From: an uncultured Shewanella sp.
GTDB taxonomy: Bacteria; Pseudomonadota; Gammaproteobacteria; Enterobacterales; Shewanellaceae
Reading direction: 5' to 3'
DNA: 64,000 nucleotides
Assembly: GCF_947491715.1 (NCBI RefSeq)
Contig: NZ_CANLKR010000005.1
Location: forward strand, 101,267-165,266
Shown in pieces: positions 17,622 to 26,852 of this stretch. Both the position numbers and the translations under genes were made by a program. The notes beneath the pieces were generated by a model. It saw only the letters and a list, made by a program, of their open reading frames with translations. It had not been told where the DNA came from and did no database searches. Each line of letters opens with the position of its first letter. The stretch's first letter is position 1.

Positions 17622-18718
17622 GCCATTAAATAGTCAAAAATCATATTTGACAAGTCTTCTAGATCTTCCTGAGCACTGTTACTAGAAACATTGGTAATGA
17701 CGAATATTCCTATGTTTTTCTTCGGATAAATGGCAAGCCAGCTAGATGTGCCCATTGAACGACCACTGTGATATAGCAATTGCTCATTTGAATCATACTC
17801 ATATGTATTCCAAAAAAAGGCTCTACCGTGGCCACTTTTACTGCCATCCAGAAGTTCATGAGAAATAGCAACCTCTGGACTTGATGATAGTTGAAGCTGA
17901 ATATAACAAGTGATAGATTCAACTGTTGAAGTTAATCCTCCTTCAGCCAATGAATAGGAGCTTAGTAAAGGCATACGCTTACCATTTCCATCTGTACCTA
18001 CAGTAATTTCACCTAGAGCAAAGTTAGTGCCCCTGAACTCAGTGCTCATTTCTCCAGACTTAGACGTGATGATTTCAGAGACAAGCAATTCAAAAGACTT
18101 TTCGTAAACCTCCTCCAGAATATACGCAACCAACTTAGTGCCTGCGTTTGAATATTGATATTGCTCACCAGGTGTAGAGTTAAGTTTCACTTTTTTGAGA
18201 TCATCAAAGTAATTATCTCGGGAATATTTTGATATTTTTCCAAAAGCAGTACCTTTTACGATGTCTTCGCTACTGTAAGCAAAATCTTTTGGGAGCCCGC
18301 TGGTATGGGTCATAAGATGTCGTAAAGTAATATACTTATTGGATAGCTCTAAATTTCCGTATCCGCTATTTTTTAGGTAATGACGAATATCTTTATCAAG
18401 CTCAACTTTCCCATCTAGAATGGCGTTAGCAACAACTAACCCGGTGTACGTTTTGGTAATAGAGGCAAGTTCGTAAATTGTCTGGTTGTTTGGAATATCT
18501 CCATCACTTAATTTCCCTAAATGGTATTGGTAAATATTTTCAGCATCTACAATGGAAACTGAGACCACCTGCCCGACATTTCCATCAATAAATTCAATAA
18601 GTTCAGATTTCGTATTTGACTCAAAGTTAATTGCGTCATAATTTTTACAAGAAACCAACACTGCCATTAATGAAATAAAAAATATAAATGATATGGATTG
18701 GGTTATGAATCGATTCAC
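17591..18718 (-). CDS. class C beta-lactamase-related serine hydrolase lipoprotein (cassette gene)
   Basis: A 375-residue protein with a lipoprotein signal ending LVSC (Cys 24). The fold is that of the penicillin-binding/class C family: SITK (Ser 86, Lys 89) as SxxK, LRHLMTHTSGLP, YSN near residue 190 as YxN, and HSGRSMGTSSW as the KTG-equivalent triad. Family members act as esterases, peptidases or beta-lactamases at the envelope; resistance cannot be claimed. The last codons lie inside the attC site, so this is a cassette gene. Its coding start is preceded by no second attC that I can see. Confidence 0.85.
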   Translation of the reverse strand: MNRFITQSISFIFFISLMAVLVSCKNYDAINFESNTKSELIEFIDGNVGQVVSVSIVDAENIYQYHLGKLSDGDIPNNQTIYELASITKTYTGLVVANAILDGKVELDKDIRHYLKNSGYGNLELSNKYITLRHLMTHTSGLPKDFAYSSEDIVKGTAFGKISKYSRDNYFDDLKKVKLNSTPGEQYQYSNAGTKLVAYILEEVYEKSFELLVSEIITSKSGEMSTEFRGTNFALGEITVGTDGNGKRMPLLSSYSLAEGGLTSTVESITCYIQLQLSSSPEVAISHELLDGSKSGHGRAFFWNTYEYDSNEQLLYHSGRSMGTSSWLAIYPKKNIGIFVITNVSSNSAQEDLEDLSNMIFDYLMAYNKVIKSVS

Positions 18719-18947
18719 AAAAATTCCTAAGTTTTAAACGCGACAGGCATATATCAGCTTATTCAACAGCAGCAGGATAATCTTCCAGACTGCTGACTCT
18801 TTTTTAAAACAAATCATTGAACAAGACTATACTGCTAAACCATTGTTGTAAAATGGTTTGATTAATCATAGAGTGAATTTTGAAGTGAATGGTGGAGTTC
18901 ATTACAAGGGTCATTGTGACTGTCTCTGTTCTTAATGGCTCCACTCT

Positions 18948-18998
18948 TACATCTTTATGCTTACATCTTTATGATTACATCTTTATGCTTACATCTTA
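18948..18998. repeat. four tandem copies of a 14-bp unit
   Basis: The unit TTACATCTTTATGC is repeated about four times with one or two changes, just after and touching the 3' end of the 165-residue gene. Confidence 0.85.
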
Positions 18999-19493
18999 AT
19001 GCGAAGACTGGTTAGTAATATTGATGGAATCACGACAAGGGTAAGACTTGGGATCTTTCCTAACTAACCTTGTCATCTCTCGATTAAATAACGCCACATA
19101 CTGATTGGCTTTTTGGCTGAGTGAGGAGTGTTCTTTGCACACAATGGCATCACCACCGACATCAATAGACTTCCATTTAGAATCAAAAATAACGCACCTA
19201 GAAAATTCAAACTCAAAGCCCGGACGACTAGGGGCAAAACCATCGGCAACACTATAAAAATAAATGTCGTTTTGATCATAATCACGTTGAGCATGCTTGG
19301 CTGCTTCTTTTGGCTCCAATTTATTGATAGCAGGAGCAAAAGAACATACATCTTGATCTGATAATTGATTCCCTAAATATTTTCGTAACGCTTGTTTTTG
19401 TATTTGCAGCTCCTCATTACTCAGCTCTGTAGAAGCCGCCTTAAACGGAATGCAAAAAAAAATCAAAACATGCAATATGCGTAAAAATGTCAC
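18996..19493 (-). CDS. hypothetical exported protein, 165 aa
   Basis: Not recognised. The N-terminal 20 residues form a signal peptide (ILHVLIFFCIPFKAAS). The mature part is polar, with four cysteines (near SDQDVCSF, SRCVIF, IVCKEH, YPCRD), suggesting two disulfides in the periplasm. The last codons run into a 14-bp tandem repeat, so the original C-terminus may have been altered. It lies between cassette-like genes on the same strand, but no attC flanks it. Confidence 0.6.
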   Translation of the reverse strand: MTFLRILHVLIFFCIPFKAASTELSNEELQIQKQALRKYLGNQLSDQDVCSFAPAINKLEPKEAAKHAQRDYDQNDIYFYSVADGFAPSRPGFEFEFSRCVIFDSKWKSIDVGGDAIVCKEHSSLSQKANQYVALFNREMTRLVRKDPKSYPCRDSINITNQSSH

Positions 19494-19552
19494 TTTAACC
19501 TCATTTACCTTAGTAAAAACTTATCAAGATATACCTGTCTTAGTTATTGTCT

Positions 19553-20002
19553 TTATAACTCAGCGCGCAGTCGTACCATATCAATACAACGAATGCCATT
19601 TTCAAATATTGGTTCTGGATAAGAATCAAAGAAGCCCGATTTAATACTGTGCATTCTAAATCCACACTTTTGATAAAGGGCCAACTGTGAAAGGCTTGAA
19701 TTACCCGTACCCACCTCAAGTGTCTTGGCGCCTGATTCTTTTGCCAGTTGTTTTACCTTGCCAATTATGGATTTAGCAATACCTTTCCTTTGATACTCAT
19801 TTAAAACAGCGATATTCTTCAATTCAAATATTCCAGCAGATTCAACTACCACAGCAATACCTACAAATATATCACTATCCCTACAGACCAGCACTTCTGA
19901 GCTAGGCAGATACGATAAAATCGCTTTTTTATCGGGATCTGCACTTAATAATAAATCCATCAATTCAGGAGTTATTTCTTTATCGTACACTTCGATATTC
20001 AT
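19553..20002 (-). CDS. GNAT family N-acetyltransferase
   Basis: A 149-residue protein with the GNAT core: ELKNIAVLNEYQRKGIAKSI gives strand 4 and the acetyl-CoA loop (QRKGIA), followed by TLEVGTGNSSLSQLALYQKCGFR as motif B. The family moves an acetyl group from acetyl-CoA to an amine, and the acceptor is not evident here. It starts with ATG and is likely monocistronic. Confidence 0.85.
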   Translation of the reverse strand: MNIEVYDKEITPELMDLLLSADPDKKAILSYLPSSEVLVCRDSDIFVGIAVVVESAGIFELKNIAVLNEYQRKGIAKSIIGKVKQLAKESGAKTLEVGTGNSSLSQLALYQKCGFRMHSIKSGFFDSYPEPIFENGIRCIDMVRLRAEL

Positions 20003-20069
20003 TTTGAGTGATAACCTTTTTATAGTACGCTTGCTCGATTACACATCAGACCATTCAACGCATAATTTA

Positions 20070-20090
20070 TCCATATATGTCTTAATTATT
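20070..20090. repeat. copy of the dispersed TCCATATATGTCTTAATTA motif
   Basis: An exact copy of the core found at 21656-21686 and 25007-25034, lying between the GNAT and methyltransferase genes. Confidence 0.75.
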
Positions 20091-20200
20091 TTTTTTAACT
20101 TTAACCTCATTAACGCTTTTAGCTGCCGCGGTTTGTCGCTGAAAATAATTTTGGGTGTCCTGATTATTGCTTCCTGATTATTGCTACAATTCTTGTCTAT

Positions 20201-20878
20201 TTAGACGGATTTAACCACCAACATTTGCGTGGCACCTTTCTGGAATTTGTAATTAACATCAGATAAATATGTTGTCTTACCGATCCTTTTTAACTCTAAT
20301 ATCACCTTGTTTAAGTGAGGTGATATTTCTCCATTCAACGTAATCAATGGGTAAACCCTAACTTCTTTAGCTACGCGACAAAGTTCTATAAGAGAATTAA
20401 TGTGTTCTTCTAGATCAACTTGTTCGCTATAGAGAAATAAGTAATGTGAACATAGAGCAAGATCAAACTGCCCATCTTGAAAGTCTAGATTCGGTAGTGA
20501 TGCTTCTTTATACCGACCTTCATTTTTACCTTTTTCATAATCTACCATGAATTTTTCCATAGCAGAGATTCTAATCTTACCAAGCTCTTCAACAGAAAAA
20601 ATACTCTCCCAAATATATTTGTCTTTGTATATTTCCATTTGAGGCATAATTTCGTTATAAACAGCTTCAATACGACTTTTAAATTGATCAACATTAAATC
20701 TATAAGTGGGATCTATGGATACCACTTTACCGCCTTTAGAAGTTAGATCAGCATTGAAAGATGCTGGACCATCGCCACACCCTAAAATGTATTTCAAAAG
20801 ATCGTTTTCTGTTAAAGAAAATATTTCCTTGTACTCTTCAAAAGATCGCCCCCAAGGCACGGTATTCTTTAATTCCAC
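20201..20878 (-). CDS. SAM-dependent methyltransferase-like protein
   Basis: A 225-residue protein with a GTG start preceded by GGAG. The SAM-binding glycine loop is ILGCGDGPASFN (from residue 32), followed by an acidic strand end VVSIDPTY and a post-II region FDLALCSHYLFLY. It is most like small stand-alone methyltransferase-fold proteins of unknown substrate. The neighbouring genes are GNAT and IS remnants, so nothing in the context suggests a substrate. Low AT/GC contrast with neighbours. Confidence 0.68.
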   Translation of the reverse strand: MELKNTVPWGRSFEEYKEIFSLTENDLLKYILGCGDGPASFNADLTSKGGKVVSIDPTYRFNVDQFKSRIEAVYNEIMPQMEIYKDKYIWESIFSVEELGKIRISAMEKFMVDYEKGKNEGRYKEASLPNLDFQDGQFDLALCSHYLFLYSEQVDLEEHINSLIELCRVAKEVRVYPLITLNGEISPHLNKVILELKRIGKTTYLSDVNYKFQKGATQMLVVKSV

Positions 20879-20968
20879 TTATTACTTCTCCAATACGTGT
20901 AACGCTCGTTTAATCGCTGCTTTGATAACACTCAAAGAACCATAAATTATTTATAATAAATATATCAG

Positions 20969-21500
20969 ATAACTGTACTGGTCAACCCAAATTGGACACT
21001 TTTAGTTGAGAATATTCAAACTCTACAGGTGACAACTCACCATTAGCAGAATGAAGCCGCTCTAGGTTGTAGTATTTCATATAAGCAGCCACATCTATCC
21101 TCATAAATTCTCTTGTTGGTTGATTAACTTTAAAAATCCAATCATGTTTCAGACTACCAAAGAAACGCTCTACGACTGCATTATCCCAACACGCGCCCAC
21201 ATCCCCCATGCTGGCACGGATCCTATAACTTGATAACAGCTTACCGAATTGCTTACTGGTATACTGTGAACCTCGATCACTGTGAAATACTAGGCCTTTA
21301 GGTGGTTGCCGCAGGTTGTAAGTTTTCATTAATGCCTTAGATATCAAATCCGTCGTCATGCGTTTATCTATGTGCCACCCAACTACCCGACGTGAATATA
21401 AATCCATCACTACAGCTAAATACATCCAGCCTTCACCCGTCTTCAAATAAGTCACGTCACCAGCCCAAACTTGATTAGCAGAAGTTGGATTAAAGTTCAT
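20969..21500 (-). mobile_element. 3' end of an IS3-family element
   Basis: The end near 20969 carries a TGTACTGGTCAACCC-like terminal sequence typical of IS3 relatives. Only the downstream part of the element remains: orfA and the start of orfB are missing, and no matching inverted repeat occurs upstream. Confidence 0.65.
20982..21500 (-). pseudogene. IS3-family transposase OrfB, N-terminally truncated
   Basis: The 172-residue frame holds the whole DDE integrase core: VWAGDVTYLKTGEGWMYLA (first Asp), GLVFHSDRGSQYTS (second Asp) and DNAVVERFFGSLKHD (Glu), ending in YNLERLHSANGELSPVEFE. A full OrfB has about 100 more residues upstream, and OrfA is absent. Without these it should be inactive. 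Confidence 0.85.
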
Positions 21501-21526
21501 GTTTAACTATTTACGTTGGGTGTCTT

Positions 21527-21590
21527 GGTTCTTTTGTTATTGGTTCTTTTGTTATTGAGTTTCTTAGTTATTGAGTTATTGTTATTTTCC
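21527..21590. repeat. short direct repeats at the broken IS3 edge
   Basis: TTGGTTCTTTTGTTATTG occurs twice in a row, followed by two shorter GAGTT-TTATTG copies. They lie immediately beyond the truncated transposase, where the deletion joint must be. Confidence 0.7.
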
Positions 21591-21655
21591 TAGAGACAAC
21601 AACATTCACATACCAAAACAAAAAAGTCTTAGCTGGGGAGCTTATGTCTTGGCTC

Positions 21656-21686
21656 AACGGGAGCGTCCATATATGTCTTAATTATT
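21656..21686. repeat. copy of the dispersed GGGAGCGTCC-ATATATGTC motif
   Basis: This copy has the longest match, with GGGAGCGTCC preceding the ATATATGTCTTAATTATT core. It lies 50 bp beyond the 3' end of the flavoprotein gene, at the boundary with the IS3 remnant. Confidence 0.75.
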
Positions 21687-21735
21687 CTCTTTCCCTCTAT
21701 TTAAGCTAACGCCCACCGTACGCTTTATACTTGTC

Positions 21736-23421
21736 TCATCCACCCGCTATACGAACCGGCTTCGGTCGGCGTTGCCAGCCATCATAATGATGCAACGACG
21801 CTTCGCCTCGAGAGCCATCAAGCACCCTTCTCATGACTGGATGCTGAGATAGGAGGCCTTCAGTCTGAAATATTGAAAAGAGAACCTGCACTTTCCGGCG
21901 ATCCATACGGCGCTCGGTTTCCCTAATTAGGCGCTGCCGCTCATCCAGATTGCTTGCTCGAAGGTAGCGCGCCACGGCGGCCCCAGTCCAACATGCGTCG
22001 TGAACACCAATTCCAAAGCGAAACCAAGCTGACTGCGCTGCATCGCCAACAATAAAATACTCACCTTCACCGTATCTCCCCGAAGTGCGCCCGGATCGGA
22101 CACCGGTGAGGTAGCTATGAAAGAAACTGGCCGTGTTTTGCGCGGCCGAGGGGAACGAGTTCTCCTCCTCCAAAAAACGCCCCACTTTCTCCTTATCAAG
22201 TTTGGAGTCCACCCCCATAGCGCCGAGCAAACGCTCCGCGATTGACCAAGCGGACCCCACAAGTGTACAGGCTTCGCGCGGAAACATCCCTTCGAGATGG
22301 ACTCTACGAATGCTACCTCGATCTAAGCCATGCCAGTTCTGTGGATCTAACATGTCTCCGCGAGACTCTGGTATCCAAACCCAATCTGGAGGTACCATAT
22401 TATTGGAATAAAGATCAGGGAGACGATCGAATGTGAATATCGCACGATCTAGGCTACAGACCATGCAAATCGGATCGTCAAAGACTCTTGGATCATCGGC
22501 CAACGCTAAGGTCAAGAACTCTTTCCAGTCTTCGCGACAATCTTGGATCTTATCGTCGATCGTATGTAACTCGGATCCCGAGCCCTCTAAATAAGCGCTC
22601 AACAGATCACCGGGACTCAGAACCTCCTGTACCAGTTTTCGCAGCCCGCAAATGGACTCTTTTCCCGCCAGAGCTTCTCGAATAGAACTGTGCCCTCCGG
22701 AAGCATCAACCACGACATCAAAAGGCAATGATATCTCGTTAGCAACCTCCACGAGTTCAACACCAGCACGCCGCGTCATGCACGAGCTCTTGAGAGGATT
22801 TGGGTTGGGGTGATACCGAGCAAACAACTTACCATCCTCGGCCACCGCATCACAATGTTCGTACAAGACAACGCCAAGCTTCAGGGCCACCACGCGCAGA
22901 AAGAAGATCAGATCAAAGAGCCAGATGGTGCTCTTGTCTGCATACGATGGTGCGATCTCGCTACGAAGAGATCGAGGCGCGCCTAAGGAGGAAAGATAGC
23001 GTTCCTCGTGACGAAAGATGCCCACAATACGCGAACGTATCGGACGCCCGTGTTTCTCTAAAACCGTCACGTTATGGCCACGCATGGCGCATTCGATTGC
23101 TGTGGTCAGTCCTGCTGGGCCAGCCCCTGCGATCACGATCCGCTTAGGCGTACTAATACCTGCCACGCGAGCGCACCGTTCAGACAGAGCGCAGTGGAAT
23201 GCATCGAGAAACCCATCAGCCCCAAGGTCATCGTCGACCAGCCATCGAGTATGCGCATGCTCACCGGGAAGCGTCAGAGTCTCCTCAAACTCAGCCTCCG
23301 TCTCCCTTGAACCACTCCCTATGGTGGACACAGGCCGCAGTGCAGCCTTGGAAGAAAGCGCCTCCCGAGTTGCAGGGTTAAGGTTGGTAAGTTGTTCCTT
23401 CAAAGTCTCGAATGAGTGCAT
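21736..23421 (-). CDS. FAD-dependent oxidoreductase/monooxygenase-like protein, foreign composition
   Basis: A 561-residue flavoprotein. The Rossmann motif is IVIAGAGPAGLTTAIE (96-110) with VTVLEK at the end of strand 2. FDVVVDASGGHSSIRE corresponds to the second FAD motif, and FIVGDAAQSAWFRFGIG is the GD motif of group A flavin hydroxylases. A 95-residue N-terminal extension is unexplained. The gene is visibly GC-richer than all neighbours and lies between an IS3 and an IS66 remnant, both signs of transfer. It has no partner genes, and the substrate is unknown. Confidence 0.82.
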   Translation of the reverse strand: MHSFETLKEQLTNLNPATREALSSKAALRPVSTIGSGSRETEAEFEETLTLPGEHAHTRWLVDDDLGADGFLDAFHCALSERCARVAGISTPKRIVIAGAGPAGLTTAIECAMRGHNVTVLEKHGRPIRSRIVGIFRHEERYLSSLGAPRSLRSEIAPSYADKSTIWLFDLIFFLRVVALKLGVVLYEHCDAVAEDGKLFARYHPNPNPLKSSCMTRRAGVELVEVANEISLPFDVVVDASGGHSSIREALAGKESICGLRKLVQEVLSPGDLLSAYLEGSGSELHTIDDKIQDCREDWKEFLTLALADDPRVFDDPICMVCSLDRAIFTFDRLPDLYSNNMVPPDWVWIPESRGDMLDPQNWHGLDRGSIRRVHLEGMFPREACTLVGSAWSIAERLLGAMGVDSKLDKEKVGRFLEEENSFPSAAQNTASFFHSYLTGVRSGRTSGRYGEGEYFIVGDAAQSAWFRFGIGVHDACWTGAAVARYLRASNLDERQRLIRETERRMDRRKVQVLFSIFQTEGLLSQHPVMRRVLDGSRGEASLHHYDGWQRRPKPVRIAGG

Positions 23422-23444
23422 CGAAAAATCCTATATTAGGTGTA

Positions 23445-23689
23445 AATCTTGAGCGAGGTTTTTTCGCTGTTGCGGCCATAGTACTTGGCACGCTCTAAGC
23501 GAAGGTATTCTTCTAGCAGCGTAATGCGCTTTTTTGTTCAGCAATGACATCAGCTTTCTTTCCAATGAAAACGGACTGATGCTCTATCCACTGCTCCCTC
23601 ACGGTTAGCAAAAATAGACTATCTTCGAAGATGAATGAAGTGTTCGCTTGCCCATTAGCCATGGGCGTATCGTATAGTCTAACTTCCAT
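23445..23689 (-). pseudogene. IS66-family TnpC transposase, N-terminal remnant with frameshift
   Basis: From the ATG at 23689 the frame leads to IAEQKS and stops. Shifting frame at the A-run restores KRITLLEEYLRLERAKYYGR then NSEK, the conserved N-terminal coiled region of IS66 transposases (LLRLxRxxxFGRSSEK). The rest of the gene is replaced by the flavoprotein gene region. Confidence 0.65.
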
Positions 23690-24371
23690 ATCTAACGATT
23701 ATTCTTATTAAAAAATGACTATAAGTGCAGCTCGATGCCTAACAAGTTCAAGAAACCGTTAACAAGCAGGAGCAGAATGGCTATTCATCCTATCCTAAGG
23801 ATAATATATAGGACTAATTTATAGCCAGCCATTATTAATCAATAACATAATGAAATTTTTAGCCAAGATCAACACTCAGCATTTATCAAATCATGACCTG
23901 ACTGCTTTTAACGTAATGCCTGCTGTTTATCTTAAAAAATGAGTAATATTAGGGAAAGTAGTGAATTTTGAAGTGTAAGGCACCGACTCAGTTGGCCTTT
24001 TATAATATGAGGCTGAGGTTCGTGGTCTTAACACTTAACATATCCCGATATAATTGAGATACACGCTGCGCGCTAGTCTATAGGCATATACTGACAACAT
24101 TTTGGCAGCACTTTGGAAAAGTGCCGTCGTCGTTTATCTAAATGTTCGCGATAATTACGCGACTACAACAATCCTGACATATAGGGGTAATATGGTCTTT
24201 TGGTTAAACGGAAAGTTCAATACTAATTAAACTTCTTCTAGGACGTGGCAGAGGCTGGTAATAAATAGCCCTTTATGAATAGCAACCTCCAACATCTACT
24301 CGTTCATAAAGCTTAGTTGGAGGGTTTTGAACATGCCATTAATGATGGCTGTCTTAGTCAGTTGTTATTAG
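23690..24371. other. intergenic region with interleaved inverted repeats
   Basis: No ORF. At 24271-24323 two inverted repeats are interleaved in the order A-B-A'-B': CTTTATGAA (24271-24279), CCTCCAAC (24286-24293), TTCATAAAG (24303-24311), GTTGGAGG (24316-24323). The order would allow an H-type pseudoknot. A GCCTAAC box near 23732 resembles half of an attC site, but I could not find its partner. Confidence 0.45.
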
Positions 24372-24722
24372 TCAGTTGTTTGATAACTCTATTGTTGCCG
24401 CTTGACACACATTAGGCCAAATAGGTGAGAACTTGTCAGAATAATACCATACGGTTACAGCTTTAGATTGAGCTTGTGCGGATAATAACAAAGAAACAAA
24501 AGCAGTGTCTTTACTGTTAACTCCTAAGTAATCACATCCATCATGACCTGATGACAACTTAAAAATCATCTCACTTCCTCCTTCTAGAACAGAAGTGTTA
24601 TATTCAGACGTCACTCTAATTGTCGTTACTATCCCAGAGCCTGAAATTTTCATTGTTGCCGCGCTGACAAACAGTGGCAAAGAGATTAAGAATGCCGTTA
24701 AAACCAAATGGAACTGTCTCAT
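24372..24722 (-). CDS. small exported protein, 116 aa
   Basis: It has a signal peptide (FHLVLTAFLISLPLFVSAA) and a mature domain of about 95 residues with two cysteines (GCDYLG, NVCQAA). The pattern of a Cys near the middle, then LLLSAQAQSKAVTVWY, then a late PxxxC...IEL, recurs in many small periplasmic proteins annotated hypothetical. Function unknown. The interleaved inverted repeats lie 48 bp beyond its stop. Confidence 0.68.
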   Translation of the reverse strand: MRQFHLVLTAFLISLPLFVSAATMKISGSGIVTTIRVTSEYNTSVLEGGSEMIFKLSSGHDGCDYLGVNSKDTAFVSLLLSAQAQSKAVTVWYYSDKFSPIWPNVCQAATIELSNN

Positions 24723-24991
24723 GATATTTATCTCTCATTGTATACTTTTTATTATGGCTATAGTTTACAAAATATTAACTATAAAAAAATAACTAAATCA
24801 AATAATTATGGGTGTGTTAGTTATCTTAGTTACCAATGTCAGTACAAACACCTTAAGCAAGCATAAGTAGCCAACATCAAGACTAATGACTCAGATTGAG
24901 TAAGTAGCGAGTGAGTAAAAAGAAGCTAATTTTAATCACCAAGGCCTATTATGACCTTGGCGAGATTCCTTTGGCTTATTGAAAATCAAAA

Positions 24992-25083
24992 TAGGCTTGA
25001 CTGCAGGGGAACGTCCATATATGTCTTAATTATTGTCTAAACAGGCTTGACTATAAGGGAGCGTCCATATATGCCTTAGTTAT
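24992..25083. repeat. 50-bp tandem repeat containing a dispersed motif
   Basis: Two copies in a row, 50 bp apart, each hold AGGCTTGACT followed by GTCCATATATGTCTTAATTA (second copy GCCTTAGTTA). The same core also occurs at 20070-20090 and 21656-21686, so it is a dispersed element with at least four copies in 5 kb. Confidence 0.85.
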
Positions 25084-25088
25084 GCTGA

Positions 25089-26852
25089 TCATTTTTTACA
25101 CATACGACCTTTAATCAATTGACAGGACAATATGTGGTCGGGGCAATTAAATATACATGCGCCAGCTGAAATTTGGAGCTGATCACTTTCATACTTGATA
25201 TATAAATTACTGAAGTATGCAATATTGTGAACCTTTTTAGTATCCACAACTGTCATCAATTCTTCTTCAATCGTTCTATTTTTTCTATTTGGGTTCAAAC
25301 GTAAACTACGCGCTTGCTCTGTTGCCAATATATTAACTCTAAGAGTATCACTTGCTTTTACATAGTCAAAAACTAGGCAGTTATTCCTGTATTGCTTAGC
25401 CCTTTTAAAATTTGTTTTGTTTACTTTAATAAAATGATAATTTCCCGATGCAGCATCCAAAGCGGATTTACTTATCCGAGCTTGCCGAGTTATCGGATAC
25501 ATCCAGTTGGTTAAATAGGCTATGAATTCAGAAAAAGAAAAACCTATATCGACAAATGCCCAATATCGGAGCAACAAGGCCAGCTTATTTGTAATAGTAA
25601 CCTCGTATGTAATATCTCCATCATTTTCAATGGTGGGCTCATCCCCATGCGCCACGCAATTACGAATTCTTTTTAAATGATTGAAGTCATTTTTATCAAA
25701 ATCTAGTATTTCGATGATATTGTTATTCGTTTTGGAAAGAGCTAAGTCGAACTTCTCGTTAAATGATGCAATAGAAGTGTTTTGGATATTCTCGCCAATT
25801 TGTTTACACATACTATTGATTACATCATCAAATATTTTTCTCTCATTTTCGTCTTTGATCTCACATTCTGACTTAATAAATTCGAGACTAGAGCGCGCAG
25901 CTCGCCTATATTTTTTAAATTGCTTTTTAGACAAAGATTTTTCTTCGTTTTCTGCGTAAAGGCTTACATACCTATCCACCAAGCTTACATATGCTAATAT
26001 TCGGTACTCCCAGAAACCCTCATATGAAAGCATACCAGAAATCCTTGACCACAAGTTTCGGTATTGGTCATTTCTACTGCTAAAATAACCCTGCAATATC
26101 CCTTGCCACCTCTCCTTATAAAATAGCTGGCTAGATTGAGCAAAACACTCTCTTTGTAATATTTCCTTGCTCACGTCTCTAGTAGCATTAAGAAAATAAA
26201 TTGAATCTATTGAATTATTATCGCTCGCATCTAAAACATATTCTAATCCTGTATAGTGCCCAAGTAACAATGTGAAGAAAGTACGGATGTCACTAATGAT
26301 TTCTAGCAACTCGGCAGAAGACCAAGAGAAATTCTTTGCCTCTACAGTTAGAAGTGTATATTCGTATATTTGATTGTTATTTGCTCCAACACTCTTGATT
26401 TCACACCAGTGCTCATTAGATAAAGAAAACCTTCTCTCTCCGGTAACTATTTCAGTATTGAATACTTTGGATTCTCTTGTTTTTATAATTTTATTATCTG
26501 AGAGTTCAAACTTTCCATCCGTATCCATCCACTGCGACAATCCTTGGAAAAGTAGATTTACTTTCTTAAACTTAGTTCGCGTCTTTTTCCCCCTAATCAA
26601 GAACCTCGGAATTATAACGTCATTCAGGACATCACAATCTAACAATTGATAAGTGTATTTTTCGGACTTGCAGGTAAACGATTTTTGGTTAAGGAATTTT
26701 GATATATCTATCCTGAAATCAAAGCTAATCTGAGGAGTACTGTTTTTCTTAACTGAAAGGTTCCCATTCCCAACAACAGATCCAAATGAAGTAAAGACTT
26801 CCACATCTACTGAAAATTCATCTAAAAAACCAATATGACGGTCAAAAATCAT
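25089..26852 (-). CDS. ApeA-like HEPN protein, putative antiphage RNase
   Basis: A 587-residue soluble protein. The C-terminal half contains IRNCVAHGDEP, an exact R-x4-H HEPN RNase motif (Arg 397, His 402), inside an all-helical domain followed by LALLLRYWAFVDIGFSFSEF. The N-terminal half is beta-rich, as in the ApeA N-terminal domain. ApeA is known as a single-gene antiphage system. The gene stands alone in a region of IS remnants, repeats and cassette genes, which suits a defence gene. Activity is inferred from the motif only. Confidence 0.7.
   Translation of the reverse strand: MIFDRHIGFLDEFSVDVEVFTSFGSVVGNGNLSVKKNSTPQISFDFRIDISKFLNQKSFTCKSEKYTYQLLDCDVLNDVIIPRFLIRGKKTRTKFKKVNLLFQGLSQWMDTDGKFELSDNKIIKTRESKVFNTEIVTGERRFSLSNEHWCEIKSVGANNNQIYEYTLLTVEAKNFSWSSAELLEIISDIRTFFTLLLGHYTGLEYVLDASDNNSIDSIYFLNATRDVSKEILQRECFAQSSQLFYKERWQGILQGYFSSRNDQYRNLWSRISGMLSYEGFWEYRILAYVSLVDRYVSLYAENEEKSLSKKQFKKYRRAARSSLEFIKSECEIKDENERKIFDDVINSMCKQIGENIQNTSIASFNEKFDLALSKTNNNIIEILDFDKNDFNHLKRIRNCVAHGDEPTIENDGDITYEVTITNKLALLLRYWAFVDIGFSFSEFIAYLTNWMYPITRQARISKSALDAASGNYHFIKVNKTNFKRAKQYRNNCLVFDYVKASDTLRVNILATEQARSLRLNPNRKNRTIEEELMTVVDTKKVHNIAYFSNLYIKYESDQLQISAGACIFNCPDHILSCQLIKGRMCKK

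Noticed and set aside
20879..20920. attC box before the methyltransferase gene (CGTTACAC)
   Set aside because: It does not match GTTRRRY, and no inverted arms flank it.
22133..23452. Several plus-strand ORFs opposite the flavoprotein gene
   Set aside because: GC-rich genes commonly leave long antisense frames; the minus-strand protein has clear FAD motifs.
23725..23760. A second attC site around GCCTAAC near 23732
   Set aside because: Only one box and a short arm are visible; no matching R'' arm was found within 150 bp.
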